Source: Actinacidiphila yanglinensis
GTDB lineage: Bacteria > Actinomycetota > Actinomycetes > Streptomycetales > Streptomycetaceae
Direction: 5' to 3'
NCBI RefSeq assembly: GCF_900107965.1
Contig: NZ_FNVU01000003.1
Span: 248,001-312,000, forward strand
DNA length: 64,000 bases
Part shown: positions 28,597 to 37,323 of the stretch, piece by piece
Position numbering within the stretch: position 1 is the stretch's first letter
How the letters are laid out: each line of letters starts with the position of its first letter
Position numbers and translations under genes: made by a program
The notes under the pieces: model-generated
What the model saw: only the letters and a program-made list of their open reading frames with translations
What the model was told of the DNA's origin: nothing
The model's database searches: none

Positions 28597-29301
28597 TCAC
28601 AGGTGGATCCCGCACTCCGTCTTGCCGAGGCCGGCCCAGCGGCCGGAACGGGCGTCCTCACCCTCGAGCACCCGGCGGGTGCAGGGGGCGCAGCCCACCG
28701 AGGCGTAGCCGTCCGTCAGCAACGGGTTCGTGAGGACACCCTGCTCGGCGACGTATGCTTCCACGTCTTCCTGTGTCCACCTGGCTATGGGGGAGATCTT
28801 CACCTTGGCGCGCCGGGCGTCCCAGCCGACCACGGGGGTGCCCGCGCGGGTCGGGGACTCGTCGCGGCGCAGCCCGGTCGCCCAGGCGTCGTAGCCGCGC
28901 AGGCCCTCCTCCAGCGGGGCGACCTTGCGCAGCGCGCAGCACCGGTCGGGGTCGCGGTCGTGCAGTTTCGGGCCGTACTGCGCGTCCTGCTCGGCCACCG
29001 TCTGCCGGGGGGTGAGCGTGATCACGTTGACGTCCATGACGGCGGCCACCGCGTCCCGGGTGCCGATGGTCTCCGGGAAGTGGTAGCCGGTGTCGAGGAA
29101 GACGACGTCCACGCCGGGCATCGCGCGCGCGGCCAGGTGCGCGACGACGGCGTCCTCCATCGAGGAGGTGACGCAGAAGCGGCTGCCGAAGGTGTCGGCG
29201 GCCCAGCGCAGCACGTCGAGTGCGGACGCCTCCTCGAGGTCGCGGCCGGCCTGTTCGGCCAGCCGTTCGAGGTCCTGCGCGGTGTGCGGTGCGGTGGTCA
29301 C
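28597..29301 (-). CDS. cysH: phosphoadenylyl/adenylyl-sulfate reductase
   Basis: A 234-residue reductase. The PAPS/APS-binding region is VTSSMEDAVVAHLAARAMPG with FLDTGYHFPET. Two cysteine pairs (RCCALRK and CAPCTRR) fit a [4Fe-4S] cluster, which marks the APS-reducing type, and the catalytic Cys is in the C-terminal ECGIHL. GTG 29301 has GGAGGCGC upstream and overlaps the preceding stop (GTGA). It passes sulfite to the reductase encoded just upstream. Confidence 0.94.
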   Translation of the reverse strand: MTTAPHTAQDLERLAEQAGRDLEEASALDVLRWAADTFGSRFCVTSSMEDAVVAHLAARAMPGVDVVFLDTGYHFPETIGTRDAVAAVMDVNVITLTPRQTVAEQDAQYGPKLHDRDPDRCCALRKVAPLEEGLRGYDAWATGLRRDESPTRAGTPVVGWDARRAKVKISPIARWTQEDVEAYVAEQGVLTNPLLTDGYASVGCAPCTRRVLEGEDARSGRWAGLGKTECGIHL

Positions 29302-29489
29302 GATGCGCCTCCGTCGGAAGAGCCGTGCGGTGAGGGAGCCTTGAATCCCTCGGCGAGCAGGCCGAGGAACTTCAACTGGAATGCGCGGTTGCACGCCCGG
29401 CATTCCCATGCGCCGTGCCCTTGTTCGGAGGGCCGAAGGTCTTCGTCGCCGCAGTAGGGGCAGTAGAACGGCGCGGCTCGCTCGGTCAT
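29298..29489 (-). CDS. small Zn-ribbon/rubredoxin-like protein of the sulfur operon
   Basis: A 63-residue protein with two CxxC knuckles, YCPYCGDEDL and WECRACNRAF, spaced as in a zinc ribbon or rubredoxin. Its start overlaps the sulfite reductase stop (ATGA) and its stop overlaps the cysH start (GTGA), so it is locked between the two reductases. This placement is familiar from streptomycete sulfur operons. It may carry electrons or serve as an assembly factor; no function can be proved from sequence. Confidence 0.88.
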   Translation of the reverse strand: MTERAAPFYCPYCGDEDLRPSEQGHGAWECRACNRAFQLKFLGLLAEGFKAPSPHGSSDGGAS

Positions 29490-31210
29490 GACAGCGCCTC
29501 CTCCGAGGCTCTGGCCGCCCACTGCGCGAAGCGCTCGCCGTCGGCCCGCTCGGCGCGGAAGCGGGACAGCAGGCGCTCGACGTAGTCGGGCAGTTCGGTG
29601 GCGGTGACCTTCAGGCCGCGGACCTTGCGGCCGAAGCCCGGGTCCAGGCCGAGGCCGCCGCCGAGGTGCACCTGGTAGCCCTCGACCTGCTTGCCGTCGG
29701 CGTCGGTGACGAGCTGGCCCTTGAGCCCGATGTCCGCGGTCTGGATGCGGGCGCAGGAGTTGGGGCAGCCGTTGATGTTGATGGCGATCGGCTCGTCGAA
29801 GTCCGGCAGCCGGCGCTCGAGTTCGTCGATCAGCGAGGCGCCGCGCGCCTTCGTCTCCACGATGGCCAGCTTGCAGAACTCGATGCCGGTGCAGGCCATG
29901 GTGCCGCGCCGGAAGGGCGACGGCCGGACCTGGAGGTCCAGCGCCTCCAGCCCGGCGGCGAGCGACTCGACCCGGTCCTGCTCGACGTCCAGCACGATCA
30001 GCTTCTGGTCGGTGGTGGTCCGCAGCCGGCCCGAGCCGTGCGCGGCGGCGAGTTCGGCGATCTTCGTCAGGGTGGCCCCGTCGACCCGGCCGACCCGCGG
30101 CGCGAAGCCGACGTAGAACCGGCCGTCCTTCTGCCGGTGCACGCCGATGTGGTCGCGCCACACCTGGGCGGGCTGCTCGGGCGCGGGACCGTCCAGCAGC
30201 GGCCGCTTGAGGTACTCGTCCTGGAGCACCTCGCGGAACCGCTCGGCGCCCCAGTCCGCGATCAGGAACTTCAGCCGCGCGCGGGAGCGCAGCCGGCGGT
30301 AGCCGTGGTCGCGGAAGATGCCGACCACCCCGGCCCACACGTCGGGCACCTCGCCCAGCGGCACCCACGCGCCGAGCCGCACGCCCAGCTTCGGGTTGGT
30401 GGACAGGCCGCCGCCGACCCACAGGTCGAAGCCGGGGCCGTGCTCGGGGTGGTCCACGCCGACGAAGGCGATGTCGTTGATCTCGTGCACCACGTCCAGC
30501 AGCGGGGAGCCGGAGATCGCGGTCTTGAACTTGCGCGGCAGGTTGGAGAACTCCTTGCTGCCGATGTACCGCTCGTGGATCTCGTCGATCGCGGGCGTGC
30601 CGTCGATGATCTCGTCCTCGGCGATGCCCGCGACGGGGGAGCCGAGGATGACGCGCGGCACGTCGCCGCACGCCTCGGTGGTGGACAGGCCCACGCCCTC
30701 CAGCCGGCGCCAGATCTCCGGCACGTCCTCGATCCTGATCCAGTGGTACTGGATGTTCTGCCGGTCGGTGAGGTCGGCGGTGCCGCGCGCGAACTCCTGG
30801 GAGATCTCGCCGATCACCCGCAACTGCGCCGTGGTGAGCCGGCCGCCGTCGATCCGCACCCGCATCATGAAGTAGCTGTCGTCCAGCTCCTCCGGCTCCA
30901 GCACGGCGGTGCGGCCGCCGTCGATGCCGGGGCGGCGCTGGGTGTACAGGCCCCACCAGCGCATCCGCCCGCGCAGGTCGGCGCCGTCGATCGAGTCGAA
31001 CCCGCGGTGCGCGTAGATCGTCTCGATCCGGGTCCGCACGTTGAGACCGTCGTCGTCCTTCTTGGACTGCTCGTTGGCGTTCAGCGGGGTGAAGTGGCCC
31101 TTCGCCCACTGGCCTTCACCGCGGTGCCGGCCCGTCCTGCGGCGCGCCGCCGCGGCCTTGGGGGCGGCGTCCCCGGCCGGGGTCTGGGGAGAGTCAGGGC
31201 TGGAGGCCAT
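29486..31210 (-). CDS. ferredoxin-dependent sulfite reductase
   Basis: A 574-residue siroheme/[4Fe-4S] reductase of the sulfite/nitrite reductase family. The cluster ligands are in TMACTGIEFCKLAIVETK and INGCPNSCARIQ. Two half-domains repeat the NirA/SirA fold (LTDRQNIQYHWIRIEDVP and LRTTTDQKLIVLDVEQDRV). The surrounding cys genes indicate sulfite as substrate; the family also includes nitrite reductases. It is the first large gene of the cluster and is preceded by a leader peptide gene 179 nt upstream. Siroheme would come via the chelatase at 21466. Confidence 0.94.
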   Translation of the reverse strand: MASSPDSPQTPAGDAAPKAAAARRRTGRHRGEGQWAKGHFTPLNANEQSKKDDDGLNVRTRIETIYAHRGFDSIDGADLRGRMRWWGLYTQRRPGIDGGRTAVLEPEELDDSYFMMRVRIDGGRLTTAQLRVIGEISQEFARGTADLTDRQNIQYHWIRIEDVPEIWRRLEGVGLSTTEACGDVPRVILGSPVAGIAEDEIIDGTPAIDEIHERYIGSKEFSNLPRKFKTAISGSPLLDVVHEINDIAFVGVDHPEHGPGFDLWVGGGLSTNPKLGVRLGAWVPLGEVPDVWAGVVGIFRDHGYRRLRSRARLKFLIADWGAERFREVLQDEYLKRPLLDGPAPEQPAQVWRDHIGVHRQKDGRFYVGFAPRVGRVDGATLTKIAELAAAHGSGRLRTTTDQKLIVLDVEQDRVESLAAGLEALDLQVRPSPFRRGTMACTGIEFCKLAIVETKARGASLIDELERRLPDFDEPIAININGCPNSCARIQTADIGLKGQLVTDADGKQVEGYQVHLGGGLGLDPGFGRKVRGLKVTATELPDYVERLLSRFRAERADGERFAQWAARASEEALS

Positions 31211-31366
31211 GGCGATGCGTCCTTCGAGCAGGCGTGTATACGGTCGATACGGCGCGGGGCGGCATCAGGCCCGGACGGCCCGGGGCCCTGACAGCGGGCG
31301 GGGCGGAGGCGATGTCCCGGCGTGAGGCGGCTCCCGCGCATCCACGACGGCGGGGACGGCGGGTCG

Positions 31367-31389
31367 GCGCGCTCGCGCTACGAGCGCGC
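31367..31389 (-). promoter_or_regulatory. hairpin overlapping the leader-peptide stop codon
   Basis: GCGCGCTCG (31367-31375) and CGAGCGCGC (31381-31389) form a perfect 9-bp stem with a 5-nt loop. On the transcribed strand it begins at the last base of the leader-peptide stop codon. A stalled or terminating ribosome would therefore block its folding, as expected for attenuation. No U-tract follows. Confidence 0.6.
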
Positions 31390-31484
31390 TAGTGTGCGGT
31401 CGGCCTCGCCGGACAGATGGCGCTGGACACGCGGCAGAAGTCGACGTGCGGCCGACCTACCAAGGCGATTCCAGTGCGTGACAT
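31389..31484 (-). CDS. 31-residue cysteine-containing leader peptide of the sulfur operon
   Basis: A very short frame starting ATG 31484. Residues 13-24 read HVDFCRVSSAIC, the hallmark of a family of putative leader peptides found before sulfur and other genes in streptomycetes (usually RRHVDLCRVSSAIC). The two cysteines (17 and 24) fit cysteine sensing by ribosome stalling. The stop codon abuts a 9-bp hairpin. The ribosome site is weak. It lies between the GAF regulator and the sulfite reductase on the same strand as the reductase. Confidence 0.8.
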   Translation of the reverse strand: MSRTGIALVGRPHVDFCRVSSAICPARPTAH

Positions 31485-31576
31485 GACGAAAGCGTGGCAC
31501 GCGTGTGTTCGGCCAGTCCACCGACATCCACGATGTGGACTACTTCATCTCGATATGCGGGCAACCGTGATGCGGG

Positions 31577-32851
31577 TCACTCCCGCTCCGCGAGTACCGC
31601 GGGAGCCAGCGAGCGGGGCAGCAGCTCGTGCCCGCGGAGCGGGCGGAGCAGCTCCACCTCGACCCCGTCGGCGAACCGGTACGGGCGGTGCGCCAGCACC
31701 CCGCCGAGGGTACGGCGCAGCCGCGACATCTCGGCCCGGACGGTGACGGTGCGGCTCGGGTCGCCGAAGAGATCCGCGGCCAGCTGGGCCGCGCTGCGCC
31801 CGCCGCGGTGCAGCGCCAGCACGAACAGCAGCTCGGCGTGGCGCGGCGAGAGCGGCTGCGCCCAGTTCCCGGCGGGGCCGTGCACGGTCACCGTGCTGTC
31901 GCCGGCCCCGCTGAGGTCGAGCACCACCCGGTTCCCGGCCGGCGGCCGCTCCCGTGCCCCCGGCCGGATCAGCCAGCCGCCCGGCAGCGGGTCCAGCTCG
32001 CACAGCCCCAGCGACGGCAGCCACACCTGCCCCGCCCGCGCCTGCGCGGGCAGCGGCACCCGGTCCGGTGGCGCCATGCCGGTCACCGCGGCCGTCCAGC
32101 CGTTCCCGTCCACCACCAGCGCCTGCCCGGCGATCCGCGCCAGCAGCGGCGCCGCCACCGACCGCAGCCGCTCCACCGCGGCCCAGTGCCGCGTGCGCAG
32201 CTCCCCCTCCGCGACCCGCGCCACCGCCGACACGAGTGCGAGCGTGGCCGGGTGCACGCTGGCCACCGGGCCGCTCACGTCGACCACGCCCAGCAGACGG
32301 CCGTCCCGCGGGTCGTGCAGCGGCGCGGCGGCGCAGGTCCAGCCGTGGTGGGTGCGCACGAAGTGCTCGGCCGAGTGCACCTGCAACGGGGTGCCGGTGA
32401 TCAGCGCGGTGCCTATCGCGTTGGTGCCCACGGTGTCCTCGGCCCAGGACGCGCCCTCGGCGAAGCCCAGCCGGTCCGCGCTCCTGCGCACCGCGAGGCT
32501 GCCGTCGCGCCACAGCACCCGGCCCTCGGCGTCGGTGACGACCATGATGTGCCAGGCCGCGTCCGCGACCGACACCAGCCCGTCGCGCAGGCCGGGCAGG
32601 ATCTCGGCGATCGGCGTGGACCGCCGGCGGTGCTCGATCTCGTCGGTGCTCAGCACCCCGTTCGGCGTCCCGTTGTCCGGGTCCACGCCCAGCCGCAGCG
32701 CGCGCCGCCACGACTCACCGATCACCGCGCGCGGCGCCGTCCGCGGCACCTTGCCGGCCAGCGCGGCCTCCCGCACCGACGCCAGCAGCCGCGCCGAGGT
32801 CTGCGGGCCGGTACCGCCCGGTCGCACCGGGCCGATCGGAAGGTGTGCCAT
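31577..32851 (-). CDS. GAF-domain transcriptional regulator
   Basis: A 424-residue regulator. A central GAF domain (about residues 75-215, with SWAEDTVGTNAIGTALITG and WTCAAAPLHDPRDGRLLGVV) resembles the sensor part of AcoR-like activators. The C-terminal ~75 residues (SPRHAELLFVLALHRGGRSA then SRTVTVRAEMSRLRRTLGG) form a winged helix of the OmpR/SARP type. No sigma-54 AAA domain is present. ATG 32851 follows GGGGGCGAC. Ligand and targets are unknown; the next gene upstream is an acyl-CoA dehydrogenase on the same strand. Confidence 0.85.
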   Translation of the reverse strand: MAHLPIGPVRPGGTGPQTSARLLASVREAALAGKVPRTAPRAVIGESWRRALRLGVDPDNGTPNGVLSTDEIEHRRRSTPIAEILPGLRDGLVSVADAAWHIMVVTDAEGRVLWRDGSLAVRRSADRLGFAEGASWAEDTVGTNAIGTALITGTPLQVHSAEHFVRTHHGWTCAAAPLHDPRDGRLLGVVDVSGPVASVHPATLALVSAVARVAEGELRTRHWAAVERLRSVAAPLLARIAGQALVVDGNGWTAAVTGMAPPDRVPLPAQARAGQVWLPSLGLCELDPLPGGWLIRPGARERPPAGNRVVLDLSGAGDSTVTVHGPAGNWAQPLSPRHAELLFVLALHRGGRSAAQLAADLFGDPSRTVTVRAEMSRLRRTLGGVLAHRPYRFADGVEVELLRPLRGHELLPRSLAPAVLAERE

Positions 32852-33143
32852 GTCGCCCCCGCTCAGCCGCTGTTGCCAGTTCCGGTTGGGTCGGTGCGCC
32901 GCGCCGCCGCAGCCGCCGCCGTGCGCCGGGCCTGCCTGCAACGTGCTGCAACCGTTGCGAGACTACGCGCATTCGACGGAAGGTGACGGCAGGTCACCGG
33001 TCCGCTCCGGGTCCGACTCGCGACCCTGGGCGCCCCTTCGGGGAGGCCGTGGACCGGGGGTGGCGCCGAGTCGGCGCGGCGCCACCCCCCTCGACCGCGA
33101 CGGCCGCCGTTCCACGGCCCTCCGTAGGACGCCGGCGCCGCCC

Positions 33144-34793
33144 TCAGCGCTCCACCGGCCGGGCCCGTTCGACCAGTGCGGCCAGGTCGGCCGAGCGCGG
33201 CAGCGTGCCGAAGGCGGTCCCCCAGTCCCGGCCCAGCCGCGACGCGCAGAACGCGTCGGCGACCGGCGCCGGCGCGAACCGCACCAGCAGCGAGCCCTGC
33301 AGCACCAGCGCCATCCGCTCCACCACCCGCCGGGCCCTGGCCTCGATGTCCTCCAGGTCGGCGAGGTCGGCGAGCAGGTCCTTCACCGCGGCGTCCAGCC
33401 GGTGGTCCGCGCCGTGCGCCAGCCCGATCTCGGTGAGGAACGCGTCGACCGCCTGCGGCTCCCGCTGCAGCACCCGCAGCACGTCCAGCGCCTGGACGTT
33501 GCCGGAGCCCTCCCACACCGAGTTCAGCGGCGACTCCCGGAAGATCCGCGGCATGCCGGACTCCTCCACGTAGCCGTTCCCGCCCAGGCACTCCAGCGCC
33601 TCGACGGCCACCGCCGGGCAGCGCTTGGTGACCCAGAACTTGGTGACCGCCACCGCGAGGCGCCGCAGGCTGCGCTCCTGCGGGGTGTCCGCGTCGTACG
33701 CGGCGGCCAGCCGCAGCACCGTGGTGGTCGCCGCCTCCGACTCCAGTGCCAGGTCGGCCAGGACGTTGCGCATCAGCGGCTTGTCGATCAGCGGTCCGCC
33801 GAACGCGTGGCGGTAGGTGGCGTGGTGCACCGCCTGGGCCACCGCCTGGCGCATCAGCGCGGCCGAACCCAGCGCGCAGTCCAGCCGGGTGGCGGCGACC
33901 ATCTCGATGATCGTGGCGACGCCGCGGCCCTCCTCGCCGACCCTGCGCGCCCAGGTGCCGGCGAACTCCACCTCCGAGGAGGCGTTGGAGCGGTTGCCGA
34001 GCTTGTCCTTCAGCCGCTGGATCGCGAAGACGTTCCGGCTGCCGTCGGCGAGTACCCGCGGCACCAGGAAGCACGTCAGCCGGTCCTGCCCCTGCGCGGG
34101 CACCTGGGCCAGCACCAGGAAGCCGTCCGACATCGGCGCCGAACAGAACCACTTGTGCCCGGTGAGGGCGTACGTGCCGTCCTCGGCGAGCGGCTCCGCG
34201 CGGGTGGTGTTGGCCCGCACGTCGGAGCCGCCCTGCTTCTCGGTCATGCCCATACCGAACAGCGCGCCCGGCTTCTGCCCGGGCGGCAGCAGCCGGGCAT
34301 CGTAGACGCGCGAGCCGAGCCGCGGCTCCCACTCGGCGGCCAGTCGGGGGTCGGCGCGCAGCGCGGGCACCGCGGCGTGCGTCATCGACACCGGGCAGCC
34401 GTGCCCGGCCTCGACCTGCGACCACACCATGAATCCGGCCGCCCGGCGCAGGTGCCCGTCGGGCCGCGACCAGGCGTCGGTCAGTCCGGAGGAGACCGCG
34501 TGGCCCAGCAGCCGGTGCCAGGACGGATGGAAGTCGACCTCGTCGATCCGGTTGCCGTAGCGGTCGTGGGTGCGCAGCACGGGTGTAAAGGTGTTCGCCT
34601 CCTCGGCCCACCGCTGCGCCTGAGCGGAACCCGCGGCCTTGCCGAGGTCGCGCAACTCGCCGGTGATCTCCGCCAGCCGCACCGGATCCGCGTGCCGGGC
34701 CACGCCTTCGGCGAGCGCGCGGTCGGTGCTGTACACGTCATGGCCGACCAGGGGCGGCGCCTGGTTCGTGACCGTGTGAGTGGGGGCAGTCAT
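33144..34793 (-). CDS. acyl-CoA dehydrogenase, AidB-like
   Basis: A 549-residue flavoprotein of the AidB-type acyl-CoA dehydrogenase group. FGMGMTEKQGGSDVRANTTRA and GHKWFCSAPMSDGFLVLAQ line the FAD site. RLKDKLGNRSNASSEVEFAG, FGGPLIDKPLMRNVLADLAL and ALECLGGNGYVEESGMPRIF are the family blocks, and the last has the AidB-like ECLGGNGY motif. E. coli AidB binds DNA and is linked to alkylation response; the actual role here is unproved. Its start codon lies only 18 bp from that of the divergent YihY gene. Confidence 0.9.
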   Translation of the reverse strand: MTAPTHTVTNQAPPLVGHDVYSTDRALAEGVARHADPVRLAEITGELRDLGKAAGSAQAQRWAEEANTFTPVLRTHDRYGNRIDEVDFHPSWHRLLGHAVSSGLTDAWSRPDGHLRRAAGFMVWSQVEAGHGCPVSMTHAAVPALRADPRLAAEWEPRLGSRVYDARLLPPGQKPGALFGMGMTEKQGGSDVRANTTRAEPLAEDGTYALTGHKWFCSAPMSDGFLVLAQVPAQGQDRLTCFLVPRVLADGSRNVFAIQRLKDKLGNRSNASSEVEFAGTWARRVGEEGRGVATIIEMVAATRLDCALGSAALMRQAVAQAVHHATYRHAFGGPLIDKPLMRNVLADLALESEAATTTVLRLAAAYDADTPQERSLRRLAVAVTKFWVTKRCPAVAVEALECLGGNGYVEESGMPRIFRESPLNSVWEGSGNVQALDVLRVLQREPQAVDAFLTEIGLAHGADHRLDAAVKDLLADLADLEDIEARARRVVERMALVLQGSLLVRFAPAPVADAFCASRLGRDWGTAFGTLPRSADLAALVERARPVER

Positions 34794-34811
34794 GCCAGCT
34801 AACGTAAGGGG

Positions 34812-36173
34812 GTGCAAGCAGCAGACGAAAGAAGCCATCGGCGTCCGGGCCGCTGGCGGAGAGCCCGTGCGCTGTACCGGAATGTCTCCAAACGCCGGAT
34901 GGCCTGGCTGCTGCTGAAGGACACCGTCGACTCGTGCATGGAGTACCGGGTCACCGGACTCGCCGCCGAGGCGGCCTTCTTCGTCCTGCTGTCCCTCCCG
35001 CCGCTGCTGCTCGGCCTGGTCGGCGCGCTGGGCTACGTCGACACCGTCATCGGCCTGGACACGATCGACCACATCCGCCAGAACATCCTCAAGGCGTCGG
35101 CCACGGTGCTCTCCGACAAGGGCGTCAACCAGCTGGTCAAGCCCCTGGTGGACGACGTCTTCCACGGTCGCCGGCCGGACCTGATCTCGATCGGCTTCCT
35201 CATCGCCCTGTGGTCGGGCTCCCGCGCCGTCAACGTCTTCGTCGACACCATCACCATCATGTACGGCCTGGAGGGCCGCCGCGGCATCGTCCGCACCCGG
35301 CTGATGTCCCTGGTGCTGTACGTGGCCGCGCTGCTGGTCGGCGCGGCGGTGCTGCCGCTCATCGTGATCGGGCCCGACACCCTCACCGGGTTCCTGCCCG
35401 GCGGCGCGGCCACCGAGCACATCCTGTACTGGCCGGCCGCGCTCTTCGCCTCGATCGCCTTCCTCACCACGCTCTACCACGTCTCCGTGCCGGTCAGGTC
35501 GCCCTGGTACGAGGACGTGCCCGGTGCCCTGGTGGCGCTGCTGATGTGGGTGGTCGGCAGCTTCATCCTGCGGATCTACCTCACCCACGCCGTCGAGGGG
35601 CACACGATCTACGGCTCGCTGGCCGCGCCCGTCGCGGTGCTGCTGTGGATAGGCGTGTCCGCGTTCGCCGTTCTGGTCGGCGCGGCGGTCAACGCGGCCG
35701 TGGACCGGGTGTGGCCCTCGGTCGCCACGTCGGCGGCCCGCGAGGAGAACAACCGGCTGCGCGAGGCCGCCGCCGAGGCCGTGGTGGCCCGCGCGGCCGC
35801 GCGCCGGGCCCGGCACGCTGCGCCGAGCAGCGACGACGAGGAGGAGCGCGAGGCGCAACTGCCGCCGGCGGAGTACCCGGAGCGCTGGGCCGACTTCCAC
35901 CCCCATCTCGACGTCCGGGCCCGGCTGCGGCCCAGCCGTCCCGGCACCACGCCGCGCCGCCGCCCCCCGGCCCCCGACGCCCGCGCGTACCCGGGCGAGT
36001 TGCCGCCCGTCCCGCCGCCCGCCGCTCCCGCGCCGGCACCGCCCGCCGCGCCGCCCGCCGCGCCCGCGCCGTTCGGCCCGCCGTCCCCGCGCGTACCGCC
36101 GATGCCGCCGAACGCCCCCAGCGCCCTGGGCGACGGCAGGCCGCCCCCTGCCCAACCGCCCGCGCGCGGGTGA
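34812..36173 (+). CDS. YihY/YhjD-BrkB family membrane protein
   Basis: A 453-residue integral membrane protein of the YihY/BrkB family with about six helices (residues 45-300; EYRVTGLAAEAAFFVLLSLP opens the domain). The cytoplasmic tail (300-453) is first helical and charged, then Pro/Ala-rich low complexity. The family has been proposed to act as transporters or envelope proteins, without a firm function. GTG 34812 follows AAGGGG closely; an ATG at 34899 is a possible later start. Confidence 0.88.
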   Translation: MQAADERSHRRPGRWRRARALYRNVSKRRMAWLLLKDTVDSCMEYRVTGLAAEAAFFVLLSLPPLLLGLVGALGYVDTVIGLDTIDHIRQNILKASATVLSDKGVNQLVKPLVDDVFHGRRPDLISIGFLIALWSGSRAVNVFVDTITIMYGLEGRRGIVRTRLMSLVLYVAALLVGAAVLPLIVIGPDTLTGFLPGGAATEHILYWPAALFASIAFLTTLYHVSVPVRSPWYEDVPGALVALLMWVVGSFILRIYLTHAVEGHTIYGSLAAPVAVLLWIGVSAFAVLVGAAVNAAVDRVWPSVATSAAREENNRLREAAAEAVVARAAARRARHAAPSSDDEEEREAQLPPAEYPERWADFHPHLDVRARLRPSRPGTTPRRRPPAPDARAYPGELPPVPPPAAPAPAPPAAPPAAPAPFGPPSPRVPPMPPNAPSALGDGRPPPAQPPARG

Positions 36174-36183
36174 CAATGAGGGC

Positions 36184-36861
36184 GTGTACAGCGAGTGGGC
36201 GCATCCGGCCGGCGGGGTGACCGTGTGGGCGCGGACGCACGGCGGCGGCGATTACCGCGTGCTGCCCGACGGCTGCATGGACCTGATCTGGCGTGACGGC
36301 GAGTTGCTGGTCGCCGGCCCCGACACCGCGGCCCACGCCGAGCGGGAGCGCCCGGGCGTGGCGTACGCCGGGCTGCGCTTCGCACCGGGCACCGGTCCGT
36401 GGCTGCTGGGCGCGCCCGCACGCGAGGTACGCGATCTGCGGGTGCCGCTGGACGCGTTGTGGCCCGGCGCCGCCGCCCGGCGCCTGGCGGCGCGCGCCGC
36501 GGACGACCCGGTGGCGGCACTGACCGGGTGGGTGACCCGGCGCACCCGGCAGGCGGGCCCCGCGGACCCGCTGCCCGGGCGGGTGGCCGGGGCGCTGGCG
36601 GACGGGCGCTCGGTCGCTCAGGTGGCCGGCTGGACCGGCCTGGGGGAGCGGCAGTTGCGGCGCCGCTGCGAGGCCGCGTTCGGCTACGGGCCGAAGACGC
36701 TGGCACGGGTGCTGCGCCTGCAGCGGGCGCTGGAACTGGCCCGCGCGGGCGGGTCGTTCGCCGCGGTGGCGGTGGCGGCGGGGTACGCCGACCAGCCGCA
36801 CCTGTCCCGCGAGGTGCGCGCGCTGGCCGGGGTCCCGCTGCGCGAACTGGTCAGACGGTAG
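36184..36861 (+). CDS. AraC family transcriptional regulator
   Basis: A 225-residue regulator. The N-terminal part resembles the DUF6597-type sensor found in many actinobacterial AraC proteins (YRVLPDGCMDLIWRDGELLVAGP). The C-terminal helix-turn-helix pair spans about 135-223 (GRSVAQVAGWTGLGERQLRRRCEAAFGYGPKTLARVLRLQ). GTG 36184 has GAGGG upstream, 10 nt after the YihY stop. Its last 11 bp overlap the convergent VOC gene. Confidence 0.9.
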   Translation: MYSEWAHPAGGVTVWARTHGGGDYRVLPDGCMDLIWRDGELLVAGPDTAAHAERERPGVAYAGLRFAPGTGPWLLGAPAREVRDLRVPLDALWPGAAARRLAARAADDPVAALTGWVTRRTRQAGPADPLPGRVAGALADGRSVAQVAGWTGLGERQLRRRCEAAFGYGPKTLARVLRLQRALELARAGGSFAAVAVAAGYADQPHLSREVRALAGVPLRELVRR

Positions 36862-37276
36862 CGTCCCCGGCCGCGGACGGCAGTGCCGCGAACAGGTCCA
36901 CCGCGTTGCCGTCGGGGTCGTGGACGATCGCGTAACGCTGGCCCCAGAAAGCGTCCCAGGGTTCGAGGTGGCCCTGGTGCCCCGCGCCGGTCAGCTCGGC
37001 GTAGCAGGCGTCCACGCCTTCCGGGCTGGCGCAGTCGAAGGCGAGCGAGACCCGCGTGCCGGTGGCCGGCGTCCACCGCGGGTCGAAGGAACGGACGGTG
37101 TCGACGGTGTCCCACGCCAGGCGCAGCCCGCCGGGCAGGCCCACCTCGACGTGCGGCTGCGCGTCGGCGTCCGCGGGCACCTCCAGCCCGAGTCGGCGGT
37201 AGAAGGCCAGCGAGGTTGCCATGTCGGCGACGGTCAGCGCGACCAGGTCGATCCGGGGAGTTGTCTTTGTGCTCAT
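36851..37276 (-). CDS. VOC (glyoxalase/bleomycin resistance) family protein
   Basis: A 141-residue protein of the vicinal oxygen chelate fold, with two beta-alpha-beta units (LVALTVADMATSLAFYRRLG and the C-terminal YAIVHDPDGNAVDLFAAL). Candidate metal ligands are a His in the first half and the C-terminal Asp/Glu region, but they cannot be assigned with certainty. The family includes dioxygenases, isomerases and drug-binding proteins. Convergent AraC-VOC pairs are common in streptomycetes. Confidence 0.88.
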   Translation of the reverse strand: MSTKTTPRIDLVALTVADMATSLAFYRRLGLEVPADADAQPHVEVGLPGGLRLAWDTVDTVRSFDPRWTPATGTRVSLAFDCASPEGVDACYAELTGAGHQGHLEPWDAFWGQRYAIVHDPDGNAVDLFAALPSAAGDATV

Positions 37277-37323
37277 GAGGGCCACGCTACGGCCGAGCTC
37301 CCCCCCACGTCTTGAACGTTTCG

